From Mucilaginibacter endophyticus (lineage in GTDB: Bacteria; Bacteroidota; Bacteroidia; Sphingobacteriales; Sphingobacteriaceae): a stretch of 64,000 nucleotides of DNA. This document shows positions 53,452-61,992 of the stretch, in pieces. Under the pieces are notes generated by a model. It was not told the origin of the DNA. It did not search any database and was given only the letters and a program-made list of their open reading frames with translations. The DNA is taken from contig NZ_QPCG01000007.1 in assembly GCF_003351025.1 (NCBI RefSeq), forward strand, positions 124,001-188,000. The letters are read 5' to 3'. Position numbers and translations under genes: made by a program. Within the stretch, counting starts at the first letter, position 1. Each line of letters opens with the position of its first letter.

Positions 53452-55164
53452 ATGAAAACGATAAAATATTTAATGTTAGGCTTGATCCTTGGTTCATTAG
53501 GATGCAAAAAGGCCGATGACTTTTTAACCAAACCACCGCTTGACCAATTTACCGATGATACCTATTGGACAAGCGAGGGCAATGTGCGTACGTTTGCTTT
53601 TGGCTTTTATCCAACCTATTTTGTTGGTTATGCCTCAGGTTTTGACCTTAGCTGGGGAGGATATTTCTCTGGCGAAAGCTTGAACGACGATTTCGCGCCA
53701 ACAACGCCTACTACTTTTACCAAAAATGTACCTGCTACGGGTGGCGGATGGTCATTCTCAAATATCCGTAGGGCTAATTTGTTTATTAACCGTATCCAAA
53801 CCGTTAAAATGCCCGATGAGGCCATTAAACACTGGACTGGTGTGGCCCGTTTTTTCCGCGCGCTGGAATATGCAAATAAAGTGAAGGCTTTTGGCGATTA
53901 CCCGTGGTATGGTAAAGTATTGCTGGAGACAGACACAAAAGAACTTTATCGTCCGCGCGATCCGCGTACAACGGTAATGGACAGCGTACTGGCCGATTTT
54001 AATTACGCGGCAGCCAATGTGCGTACTATCGATGCGGGAACTGGTCCGCAGGGATTAATAGTGAACAGGTATGTGGTGCTGGCCTTTATGTCGCGTGTGT
54101 TTTTGTTTGAAGGCGCATGGGAAAAATACCAGGCCAATAATCAGGCAAAAGCGACTGAGTATTTTACAGCGGCAAAATGGGCTGCCAACGAGGTGATCAC
54201 TAAAGGAGGCTATTCTGTTGGCCCGGATTACCGTAAATTGTTTAACTCACTTGATTTGACCGGTAACCCGGAGATTATCCTGTACAGGAAATATCAAACC
54301 GGTTTACTAACGCATAGTCTGGAAAGCTACGTAAATAAAGAGCCGCAAACAGGCGCTTCAAAAAACGCTTTAGATGCTTACCTGTGTAAAGATGGCTTAC
54401 CTATTGGTGTATCGCCACTTTATAAAGGCGATAAAACTGTGAGTGATTTGATGACCGATAGGGATCCAAGGATCAGCGCTACGTTTGTGCCAACTGTGAG
54501 ATTAAACGGGGTAGTATCTAACTATTCATCATCGGGCTATGCTGTATTGAAGTTTTTTAATGAAGATATTAAAGATCTTACCGATGGTAACAGCAATTTA
54601 AATGATACCCAGGCCCCGGTGATCCGTTATGGCGAAGTGCTAATAAACTATGCTGAAGCCTGTGCCGAATTGGGTACATTAACCCAGGCCGATCTGGATC
54701 TCTCTATCAATAAATTACGTAAACGCGCCGGTATTGGCATGCCTGCTTTACAGGTAATTGGCGATCAGCCTGCCGTGAATGGCGCTGTTTATGATGATCC
54801 AAAACGTGATCCAGCTGTACCGTCGTTGCTGTGGGAAGTACGCCGTGAACGCCGTATCGAACTAATGATGGAAGGGTTCAGGAATGATGACCTTAAGAAA
54901 TGGAAAAAGTATGCCTATCTTGATACTCAGGGCAATCCTGATATTAACTTAGGTGCCTGGATAAAAAGGGCCGACTATCCTAAAACCTTATCTGTGGCTA
55001 TCCAAAATAACGCCGACGAGGGCTATGTAGTTCCGGCTACCAAGGCCGAAACACAAAGGATTTTTAATGACCCGAAGGTTTATTTAAGTCCACTGCCATT
55101 AGATCAGATCAAGCTTTATAACGATCAGGGTGTTGATTTGAAACAAAACCCGGGTTGGCAATAA
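53452..55164 (+). CDS. SusD/RagB-type lipoprotein of the NamZ locus
   Basis: 570 residues. The lipoprotein signal is YLMLGLILGSLGCKKADDFL, with the modified Cys near residue 18. SusD hallmarks: DQFTDDTYWTSEGNVRTFAF, FSNIRRANLFINRIQTVKMP, ARFFRALEYANKVKAFGDYP, YGEVLINYAEACAELG and the C-terminal LLWEVRRERRIELMMEGFRN. It is the surface cap of the SusC pair, with an 18-bp gap behind it. The metallophosphoesterase-propeller gene follows after 62 bp. Substrate as for the receptor. Confidence 0.94.
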   Translation: MKTIKYLMLGLILGSLGCKKADDFLTKPPLDQFTDDTYWTSEGNVRTFAFGFYPTYFVGYASGFDLSWGGYFSGESLNDDFAPTTPTTFTKNVPATGGGWSFSNIRRANLFINRIQTVKMPDEAIKHWTGVARFFRALEYANKVKAFGDYPWYGKVLLETDTKELYRPRDPRTTVMDSVLADFNYAAANVRTIDAGTGPQGLIVNRYVVLAFMSRVFLFEGAWEKYQANNQAKATEYFTAAKWAANEVITKGGYSVGPDYRKLFNSLDLTGNPEIILYRKYQTGLLTHSLESYVNKEPQTGASKNALDAYLCKDGLPIGVSPLYKGDKTVSDLMTDRDPRISATFVPTVRLNGVVSNYSSSGYAVLKFFNEDIKDLTDGNSNLNDTQAPVIRYGEVLINYAEACAELGTLTQADLDLSINKLRKRAGIGMPALQVIGDQPAVNGAVYDDPKRDPAVPSLLWEVRRERRIELMMEGFRNDDLKKWKKYAYLDTQGNPDINLGAWIKRADYPKTLSVAIQNNADEGYVVPATKAETQRIFNDPKVYLSPLPLDQIKLYNDQGVDLKQNPGWQ

Positions 55165-55226
55165 ACATAATCTAAACTCAAGCCCTTCCTGCTTAACAGG
55201 GAGGGTTTTGTATAATTACTGAACCT

Positions 55227-57083
55227 ATGAAATATCAAAAAATAGCTATCCTTTTACTGGCATTGTTGTTTGCAGCGGGCATTAGCCGGGCACAATCCTT
55301 CAAGTTTGCCCTGGTATCTGATACGCATGTTAATATTGGCAACCCAACCGCGGCCGAAGACCTGCGTAGGACCGTGAAGGATATCAATAACAATAATGAT
55401 TTGAAATTCGTAGTCATTACCGGCGATATAACTGAATTTGGCGCCGATGATGAACTCAAACTGGCTAAACAAATTCTGGATAGCCTGAACAAAAAATGGT
55501 ATATCATTCCCGGTAATCACGATGCCAACTGGTCGGAGAGCGGGAGTAATACTTTCCGTCGTGTTTTTGGTTCCGAAACTTTCGCGTTTAATTACGGTGG
55601 TTACCTTTTTGCAGGCACCAGCTCGGGCCCAAACATGCGCATGGGGCCAGGCCAGGTGCCAAGGGAAAATATTGTATGGCTCGACTCGATTTTAAACCAT
55701 ACCACCCGACAAACGCCGCTCATTTACCTGAACCATTATCCGCAGGATTCTGCACAGAATAATTGGTACACGGTAATCAACAAGCTCAAAACCAAAAATA
55801 TCCAGATGGTATTGTGCGGGCACGGGCACAACAATCATACTTATACTTTTGATGGTATTCCCGGCGTAATGGGGCGATCAAATCTGAGGGCTAAGGACAG
55901 TGTTGGCGGTTATAATATTGTAACCATTGCTGACGGAAAGGCCACTTTTGAAGAACGTAAGCCCGGTATAGAAACCAAACCGCAATGGGCTTCGGTTGAT
56001 CTGTTTGATCATCATTTTGAAAAAGATACCGCGCATTACTATCGCCCTTCATATGAAGTTAATAAGGGTACTAAAGTTAAAGTTTTGTGGACCTACCAGG
56101 ATCAGAGTGACGTAGGGGCAGGGATGGCTATCGCCAACAATAACATCATCCTTACGGATACCAAAGGCCTGATATACGCCCTGAACAGAGCCACCGGAAA
56201 ACGTGTTTGGGCATACGCTACCGGCGGCAAAATATACTCAACTCCATGTGTGTCCAATAATTACGTGGTGGCAGGTTCATCCGATAAATATATTTATTGC
56301 CTCAATGCAACTACCGGTAAATTGGTTTGGAAAAACGCTGCCGAAAAAGCTGTTATCGCGTCGCCGGTAATTAAAAATAATGTGGTCTACATCGGCGCTT
56401 CCGACGGTCATTTCCGGGCATTTAATTTAGTTACCGGTAAGTTGGTATGGGATTTTGACCAGGTAAAGGGTTTTGTTGTAACCAAGCCACTCATTTATCA
56501 GGATAAAATATACTTTGGCTGCTGGGCAAATGATTTTTATGCGCTTGATCTTGCAACCGGCAAACTGGTTTGGAAATGGAGCAATGGCTCATCAAACCGC
56601 ATGTTTTCGCCGGCTGCGTGCTATCCGGTAGCTGCTAATAACCGGGTGTTTATTGTAGCGCCCGATCAGTACATGACTTCCTTAGATGCCGCCACCGGCA
56701 AAGTTTTGTGGCGCGAAAAAATGCGTGGCAAAAGGGTAAGGGAATCAATGGGGATTTCGGCAGATAGCGCTTTAGTTTACGTGAAAATTATGGATGGCCA
56801 GTTGCTTGGGATATCCACAAAAGCCGATAGCATGCAAATTGCCTGGACTGCCAGTTTACAATTGCCCTATGAGCTTTGCCCGTCGGCTATTGTAGAAGAT
56901 GCAGGCGTGATTTACGTGCCAACACATTCGGGTATCGCTTATGCGGTAGATCGTAACAGCGGCGATGTATTGTGGAAATACAAAGTATCCAATTGTTTGG
57001 TGAACCCGATATTGCCGTATAAAAATACCGTATATGTAAGCACAACAGATGGGAAGGTTGACGCTTTGCAAGGTGCAAAATAG
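55227..57083 (+). CDS. Calcineurin-type metallophosphoesterase fused to PQQ-like beta-propeller, exported
   Basis: 618 residues with a signal peptide (LLLALLFAAGISRAQ). Residues about 25-260 are a metallophosphoesterase with all metal motifs: ALVSDTHVN, VITGDITEFGAD, YIIPGNHDANWSE, LIYLNHYPQ and LCGHGHNNHTY. Residues about 290-618 are a PQQ-type propeller with repeated ATGKLVW-like blades (NRATGKRVWAYATGG, NATTGKLVWKNA, NLVTGKLVWDFD, DLATGKLVWKWS, DAATGKVLWREK, DRNSGDVLWKYK). The enzyme part could split phosphomonoesters or phosphodiesters, for instance in teichoic-acid-like polymers; the propeller probably binds ligand or partner. It is the last gene of the NamZ operon and meets a convergent gene 7 bp on. 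Confidence 0.9.
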   Translation: MKYQKIAILLLALLFAAGISRAQSFKFALVSDTHVNIGNPTAAEDLRRTVKDINNNNDLKFVVITGDITEFGADDELKLAKQILDSLNKKWYIIPGNHDANWSESGSNTFRRVFGSETFAFNYGGYLFAGTSSGPNMRMGPGQVPRENIVWLDSILNHTTRQTPLIYLNHYPQDSAQNNWYTVINKLKTKNIQMVLCGHGHNNHTYTFDGIPGVMGRSNLRAKDSVGGYNIVTIADGKATFEERKPGIETKPQWASVDLFDHHFEKDTAHYYRPSYEVNKGTKVKVLWTYQDQSDVGAGMAIANNNIILTDTKGLIYALNRATGKRVWAYATGGKIYSTPCVSNNYVVAGSSDKYIYCLNATTGKLVWKNAAEKAVIASPVIKNNVVYIGASDGHFRAFNLVTGKLVWDFDQVKGFVVTKPLIYQDKIYFGCWANDFYALDLATGKLVWKWSNGSSNRMFSPAACYPVAANNRVFIVAPDQYMTSLDAATGKVLWREKMRGKRVRESMGISADSALVYVKIMDGQLLGISTKADSMQIAWTASLQLPYELCPSAIVEDAGVIYVPTHSGIAYAVDRNSGDVLWKYKVSNCLVNPILPYKNTVYVSTTDGKVDALQGAK

Positions 57084-57090
57084 CCTGCTC

Positions 57091-57597
57091 TCATTTTATG
57101 AGTCTGTTAATCCTTAATATCCTCACCCGGTTATATTGTTGCAGTAAAACAGGGTAGAAGTTATAAAAGATGTTGCTTATGGTGATGAGCAAAAATTGAA
57201 AGTAGTTGCCCTTTATCAGGGTTATGACACTGGTAAGCAGAAAGAAAATAAAACATATAAGGTGATAGCGCTCATACATCATCACGGTTTTAAGATAACT
57301 TGCAGGCGTGGCGCTTTGACGAATAACACGGTATCGCGGATCGCTTGTTCGTGCCAGGCGGTTCGCAAAATCGCCATGCTGAACAAACTTGCGGATAAAC
57401 CTGATACCGAAGCGCTCGTAAAATTTAGTGTTGCTGCTTAACTGTAAATGATTAGCTACTTTTTGAGGTAGAAAGACCGGGGTAATACTGATTATTAAAG
57501 CCAGGTAAAACCAGGTATATAAACCTGCAGAAACCCAATAATTCACCACCGCTGCAAAGCCGAGGATTGTCCAGAAGAAATTGATGAGTTGGTTCAT
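57091..57597 (-). CDS. Small membrane protein resembling CrtO-type acyltransferases
   Basis: 168 residues with four hydrophobic segments (about 5-25, 27-45, 112-128 and 130-150). The central soluble part (QLSSNTKFYERFGIRFIRKF; VQHGDFANR) is similar in my reading to glycosyl-4,4'-diaponeurosporenoate acyltransferase (CrtO) family proteins, which acylate carotenoid sugars. No carotenoid gene is nearby, so the function is uncertain. It is convergent with the propeller gene (7 bp apart) and stands alone. A hypothetical membrane protein is the fallback label. Confidence 0.55.
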   Translation of the reverse strand: MNQLINFFWTILGFAAVVNYWVSAGLYTWFYLALIISITPVFLPQKVANHLQLSSNTKFYERFGIRFIRKFVQHGDFANRLARTSDPRYRVIRQSATPASYLKTVMMYERYHLICFIFFLLTSVITLIKGNYFQFLLITISNIFYNFYPVLLQQYNRVRILRINRLIK

Positions 57598-57740
57598 GGG
57601 ATCGCAAGCGTGTATCTAACTAATATCGGAGTTTGAAGCTTTAATGTAAAATTAAAGGTGCACCTGATGAATTGAGGCAAACGTTATTACGGAAATAAAA
57701 GAAATGCAAGAGTTTGCCTTTCTTGAAAGTGACGATAAGT

Positions 57741-57934
57741 ATATACCCTTTGACCTTAATTCCCCGTATGGGATACCTGTTTGTAGAATACGAAAATAAT
57801 AACCCTTTGTCTCGTAGAGGCTGCCCTGTCAAACTAAGCCTTTCCATCAGGGTAGCACCTACGGCGCAAAAGATAATAAAAATGTTTTGCTACAAATAGG
57901 TAGCACCTAACGGTGCATTTCTTTGGACAAAAAT
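57741..57934. repeat. Structured intergenic repeat, copy 1
   Basis: Copy 1 of a 194-bp direct repeat. Its outer ends are an imperfect inverted pair (CCCCGTATGGGATACCTG near 57762 and TAGGTAGCACCTAACGG near 57897). A second, nested pair lies inside (CTCGTAGAGGCTGCCCT near 57811 and AGGGTAGCACCTACGG near 57849). It has no coding potential and no transposase, so it resembles a REP or MITE-like element that could fold into two nested stems. Confidence 0.8.
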
Positions 57935-58128
57935 ACTACCCTTTTGGCTTTAATTCCCCGTAGGGGATACCTGTTTGTAGAAAAAGAAAATTAGAATCCT
58001 TTGCCTCGTAGAGGCTACCCTCTCAAACTAGGCTTTTTCGTAAGGGTAGCACCTGCTGCGCAAAAAAGCATTTTAAATGCTTGCTATAAATAGATAGCAC
58101 CTAACGGTTCATTTCTTTGGATAAACGG
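57935..58128. repeat. Structured intergenic repeat, copy 2 (plus partial third)
   Basis: Copy 2, offset by exactly 194 bp at both ends (TTAATTCCCCG and TAGCACCTAACGG anchors). It keeps both nested inverted pairs: CCCCGTAGGGGATACCTG with TAGATAGCACCTAACGG, and CTCGTAGAGGCTACCCT with AGGGTAGCACCTGC. A fragment of the end motif (AACGGTGTATTCCTTTGGA) follows at 58125-58142, as if a third unit had been lost. Confidence 0.8.
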
Positions 58129-58178
58129 TGTATTCCTTTGGATGAAATGTAATTTTAAAAATCGAGTTTAATGATAAC

Positions 58179-58213
58179 AACAAAGCCGCTTCTCTTCATG
58201 GAACGGCTTTGTT
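58179..58213 (-). terminator. Terminator of the RND-MarR operon
   Basis: AACAAAGCCG and CGGCTTTGTT pair perfectly over 10 bp around a 15-nt interior. It lies 28 bp past the MarR stop (58241) on the minus strand and also blocks readthrough into the repeat region. Confidence 0.7.
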
Positions 58214-58240
58214 ATTGTTTTATGCTATCGAATGAAAAAG

Positions 58241-58699
58241 CTATCGACCGCTTTCCGGACGATCTTTCCCGATTTTCTTTTTAGTCAGGTTTTGCATCAT
58301 CGCTTCAGCTACTTCTGTAAAAACTATCAGCTTTTCTTCACTGATGCCGGTGTTTGCAAGCTCATTGATCTCCATAACTTTTTGTTCGATGTAAGGAATA
58401 ATCTTTAACGCGTTTGGCGATAGCGAAATAAGATGTTGCCGCCTGTCGGCCGGATTGGTTTTCACCAAAACTATCTTGCTTTCCTCCATCGAAAAAATGA
58501 TGTGGGCAACCCGCGATTTATCAATATGCAATAACTCAGCTAATTGATTTTGGGTGATCGGTTTTTGTTGTTTGGCCAACATGAGTAATACCTCAAAATG
58601 ATGATTTGCATCGATTGATGACAGTTCACGGGAGAGGTTTCTGGTATACAGGTGATTGATCAGCCTTAAATTTTGCGATAGCAGTTCTGTGTTCTTCAT
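58241..58699 (-). CDS. MarR-family transcriptional regulator
   Basis: 152 residues. The winged helix-turn-helix is visible: HHFEVLLMLAKQQKPITQNQ, LAELLHIDKSRVAHIIFSME and the wing KTNPADRRQHLISLSPNAL (the DxRxxxLxLT motif). It is the last gene of a minus-strand operon, 6 bp after the RND permease stop, so it is probably the repressor of that efflux operon and is made from the mRNA it controls. Such regulators release DNA when they bind phenolic or toxic ligands. The operon promoter is outside the window. Confidence 0.9.
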   Translation of the reverse strand: MKNTELLSQNLRLINHLYTRNLSRELSSIDANHHFEVLLMLAKQQKPITQNQLAELLHIDKSRVAHIIFSMEESKIVLVKTNPADRRQHLISLSPNALKIIPYIEQKVMEINELANTGISEEKLIVFTEVAEAMMQNLTKKKIGKDRPESGR

Positions 58700-58705
58700 G
58701 ATTTG

Positions 58706-61700
58706 CTATTGATTGTTTTCTTTAATCGATGCCTTGTATTCATTATGTGCGGCATGAGCTTCAGCGATATCATATTCCAGCTCGGGGTCGATATTCTGCG
58801 CTTCTACCTTCCTGGCTTTTTCCATCAATTCTTCATGGTGGGCCTGTAAATACTCAAGCTGTTTTTTCCCGTAGGATAATCGCGTGAACAGTACAAAAAG
58901 CACCGGAACGATGAATATCGAAATAGTGGACGACGCTATCATCCCCCCCAAAACGGTTACGCCGATGGTATTGCGCGATTCGGCACCGGCACCTGTTGCC
59001 AGAACTAACGGCAGTACGCCAAGAATAAATGCCAGCGAGGTCATGATAATGGGCCGCAACCTGAGCCTTACAGCTTCGAGCGTTGATTTGATAAGCTCTT
59101 CGCCACGGTCAACCCTGATCTTGGCAAATTCCACTATGAGGATGGCATTTTTGGCTGATAGACCTATTAGCGTAATTAAGCCTATCTGCGCGTATACATT
59201 ATTGGTGATAGTCGGCACAATGGTAAGTGCCAGAATAGCCCCAAAGGCACTGATAGGTACGGCCAGCATCACCGAAAAAGGTACCGACCAGCTTTCGTAC
59301 AACGCTGCCAAAAACAGGAATACGAATATGATGGAGAAAAGGAAGATATAAACTGTGGTTGATCCGGCTTTCAGTTCCTCATAACTCAATCCCGAAAACT
59401 CATAGGTATAACCGCGTGGCAACGTTTTGGCGGCCAACTCTTTTAAAGCTTCAATAGCCTGTCCGCTGCTATAGCCCGGCGGAATAGAACCATCAACCTC
59501 GGCCGAGCGGAAGATATTAAAGTGGCTGATCAGCGGAGCAGCTACAATGGGCTTATAGCTAATCACGGCACTCAACGGAAGCATTTGACCCGCAGAATTT
59601 CGCACATAATATTTATTCATGTTGGATATCAGCGCACGGTAAGCGGTATCTGCCTGCACAACTACGTGATAGGTACGGTTATACAAGGTGAAGTTGTTGA
59701 CAAACAGACTACCCATGTAAGCCTGCATGGTCGAGAAAACATCCGAGATATTGATGCCCAGCTTTTCGCATTTCTCCCTATCCACATTTAACTGATAACT
59801 TGGCGTATGTGCCGAGAAATAGCTGTAGGCACCTGCCGTTGCCGGGGTAGCTTTCGCCGCGGCCACAAACTTTTTAACCACTTTTTCAAAGGTGTAAATA
59901 TCATCGGTGGAGTTACCCTGCTCAATCTGCATACTAAAACCGGCCGCCTGGCCAATACCCCTGATGGGTGGCGGCTGCGCAACAACTACGTTCGCGTTTT
60001 TGATCCCGGCTTTGGCTATCTTCTTTTTAATGACATCCATCAGTCCAGGTACACGGGTATCCGGCGTAGTACGGTCATCCCAGGGGGTGAGCATACAAAA
60101 CATGGAACCATTGTTGGAGTTTGCGCCGCCATTAAGGATGTTGAAACCTGAAATAGCGGTGTAATGCATAATACCCGGTGTTGAAGCCACAATTTTCATG
60201 AGCTTGTTCATTACATTAACCGATTGGATGGTTGATGAAGCCTCCGGCAATTGGTAGGTAACATAAAGTCGTCCGCCATCCTCTGCAGGTACAAATCCTG
60301 ATGGTTTTACTTTGAACAACAGGTAAGTGCCCGCACAAATACAAACCAGTAATACAACTATATACCTTGCTCCCTTAATGCTGCGATGTACACCGTTGGT
60401 GTATTTGAAAGTTAACTTTTCAAACGTCTGGTTAAAGCTCCTGAAAAACCTGTCGAGCCAGTTTGATTTATCGGTTACAGGCTTGGTGGGTTTTAATAAT
60501 AGCGTACAAAGTGCAGGAGTTAAGGATAGGGCAATAAATGCGGAAAGCATTACTGATATGGCAATAGTAATAGCAAACTGCTGATATAAACGCCCAACAA
60601 TACCGGGAATAAAGCCAACTGGTACAAACACCGATGCCAGAATCAACGCGATGGCGACTACCGGTGCCGAAATCTCCTTCATGGCATGATAGGTAGCTTC
60701 CTTAGGCGACATATGCTTTTCATCAATGTAATGCTGCACGGCTTCCACCACAATAATGGCATCGTCTACCACAATACCGATAGCCAGTACAAAACCAAAC
60801 ATGGTTAGCGTGTTTATGGTAAAGCCTAAAGGAATGAAGAAGATGAAGGTTGCTAAAATAGATACCGGGATGGCCAAAATGGGGATAATTGTCGACCGCC
60901 AGTTTTGGAGGAAAAGGAACACTACGATAGCCACTAAAATAAGTGCTTTGATGAGCGTACCTACCACTTCATCCATCGATACCTTGATAATGGTAACCGA
61001 TTCAAATGGCACTACAAAATCAACATCTTTGGGGAATGATTTTTTTAATTTGGCTAAAGCGGCATAAACGTTCTCGGCAGTTTGCAGGGCATTACTTCCC
61101 GGTGATTGATAGATCTGGATGGTAGAAGCCCGGTTACCATCGACAAAGGCATTGCTGGAAAAAGTAAACTTGCCCAGCTCAACCCTTGCCACATCTTTGA
61201 GGTGTACCAACTGACTGGTGCCCGGAATGCTTTTTACTACTATGTTTTCATAGTCTTTCACCTTATTAAGCATGCCGTTAACCAAAATTCCGGTTTCAAA
61301 GGTTTGCGAAGCATCCTGCGGAGGTGCACCCACCGAGCCGGCCGCGACGTATACGTTTTGTGCATTCAGGGCGGCGGTTATTTCGGCAGGGGTTAAACCG
61401 TAGGATGCCATTTTATCCGGGTTCATCCAGATCCTCATACTGAAGTTATCGGTACGCGCGCTTACATCACCAACACCAGGAACACGCAGTATGGCATCCT
61501 GTATAAAGGTGCTCGTGTAGTTGTCCAGGAAGGTAATATTATGGCTATGTTTCGGCGAGTAAATAGCCACCAACATTAACTGATCGGGGTTACTGGCGCG
61601 TACCGTTAACCCCAATTTACTTACTACCGATGGCAATAGGGGGGCGGCAATGCCCACTCGGTTTTGAACGTTAAGCGCCGCAATATGTACGTTAGTGCCT

Positions 61701-61990
61701 ATTTTGAAAGTCACCCTGATGCCCATGCTGCCACTATTGGTGCTGGTGCTGGTCATGTATTCCATGCCAGGTGTACCGTTTACCTGTTCCTCGATAGGGG
61801 TGGCAATATTTTGCTCCACCGTTTGGGCATCGGCACCGGTGTACGACCCGTTAACCGATACGCTTGGCGGCGATATGTTGGGGTACTGGTCAACCGCGAG
61901 GTTAAACAGGCATATCACCCCGGCAATCATCAGCACCAGCGATATCACTATGGCGGTTACGGGCCTTTTTATAAATGTATTTGAAATCAT
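58706..61990 (-). CDS. RND efflux permease (HAE1/AcrB type), second of a tandem pair
   Basis: 1094 residues, slightly longer than AcrB because of a charged C-terminal tail (ENNQ end). HAE1 hallmarks: FIKRPVTAIVISLVLMIAGV at the start, GVGDVSARTDNFSMRIWMNP, the proton-relay pair Asp409/Asp410 in IGIVVDDAIIVVEAVQHY, and the relay Lys947 in IGLSAKNAILIVEFAK. The twelve helices and two large periplasmic loops are intact. It exports drugs or detergents with proton antiport, working with a membrane-fusion protein and an outer channel, neither in this window. Its start lies 2 bp past the stop of the next permease, so the pair is cotranscribed and may be a heterotrimer like MdtBC. Confidence 0.93.
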   Translation of the reverse strand: MISNTFIKRPVTAIVISLVLMIAGVICLFNLAVDQYPNISPPSVSVNGSYTGADAQTVEQNIATPIEEQVNGTPGMEYMTSTSTNSGSMGIRVTFKIGTNVHIAALNVQNRVGIAAPLLPSVVSKLGLTVRASNPDQLMLVAIYSPKHSHNITFLDNYTSTFIQDAILRVPGVGDVSARTDNFSMRIWMNPDKMASYGLTPAEITAALNAQNVYVAAGSVGAPPQDASQTFETGILVNGMLNKVKDYENIVVKSIPGTSQLVHLKDVARVELGKFTFSSNAFVDGNRASTIQIYQSPGSNALQTAENVYAALAKLKKSFPKDVDFVVPFESVTIIKVSMDEVVGTLIKALILVAIVVFLFLQNWRSTIIPILAIPVSILATFIFFIPLGFTINTLTMFGFVLAIGIVVDDAIIVVEAVQHYIDEKHMSPKEATYHAMKEISAPVVAIALILASVFVPVGFIPGIVGRLYQQFAITIAISVMLSAFIALSLTPALCTLLLKPTKPVTDKSNWLDRFFRSFNQTFEKLTFKYTNGVHRSIKGARYIVVLLVCICAGTYLLFKVKPSGFVPAEDGGRLYVTYQLPEASSTIQSVNVMNKLMKIVASTPGIMHYTAISGFNILNGGANSNNGSMFCMLTPWDDRTTPDTRVPGLMDVIKKKIAKAGIKNANVVVAQPPPIRGIGQAAGFSMQIEQGNSTDDIYTFEKVVKKFVAAAKATPATAGAYSYFSAHTPSYQLNVDREKCEKLGINISDVFSTMQAYMGSLFVNNFTLYNRTYHVVVQADTAYRALISNMNKYYVRNSAGQMLPLSAVISYKPIVAAPLISHFNIFRSAEVDGSIPPGYSSGQAIEALKELAAKTLPRGYTYEFSGLSYEELKAGSTTVYIFLFSIIFVFLFLAALYESWSVPFSVMLAVPISAFGAILALTIVPTITNNVYAQIGLITLIGLSAKNAILIVEFAKIRVDRGEELIKSTLEAVRLRLRPIIMTSLAFILGVLPLVLATGAGAESRNTIGVTVLGGMIASSTISIFIVPVLFVLFTRLSYGKKQLEYLQAHHEELMEKARKVEAQNIDPELEYDIAEAHAAHNEYKASIKENNQ

Positions 61991-61992
61991 CC

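Larger units (their letters stand above)
57598..58240. other. 643-bp intergenic region dominated by a structured tandem repeat
   Basis: No gene is supported here. The first about 140 bp form the upstream region of the CrtO-like gene. Bases 57741-58128 are two copies of a 194-bp unit, a partial third copy follows to about 58150, and a hairpin terminator lies at 58179-58213. Confidence 0.75.

Noticed and set aside
57714..57899. Plus-strand frame through the first structured repeat
   Set aside because: It follows the repeat sequence, is not kept in frame in the second copy and has no start signal.
57741..58150. CRISPR array
   Set aside because: Two long copies of one unit without short regular repeats or unique spacers, and no cas gene in the window.
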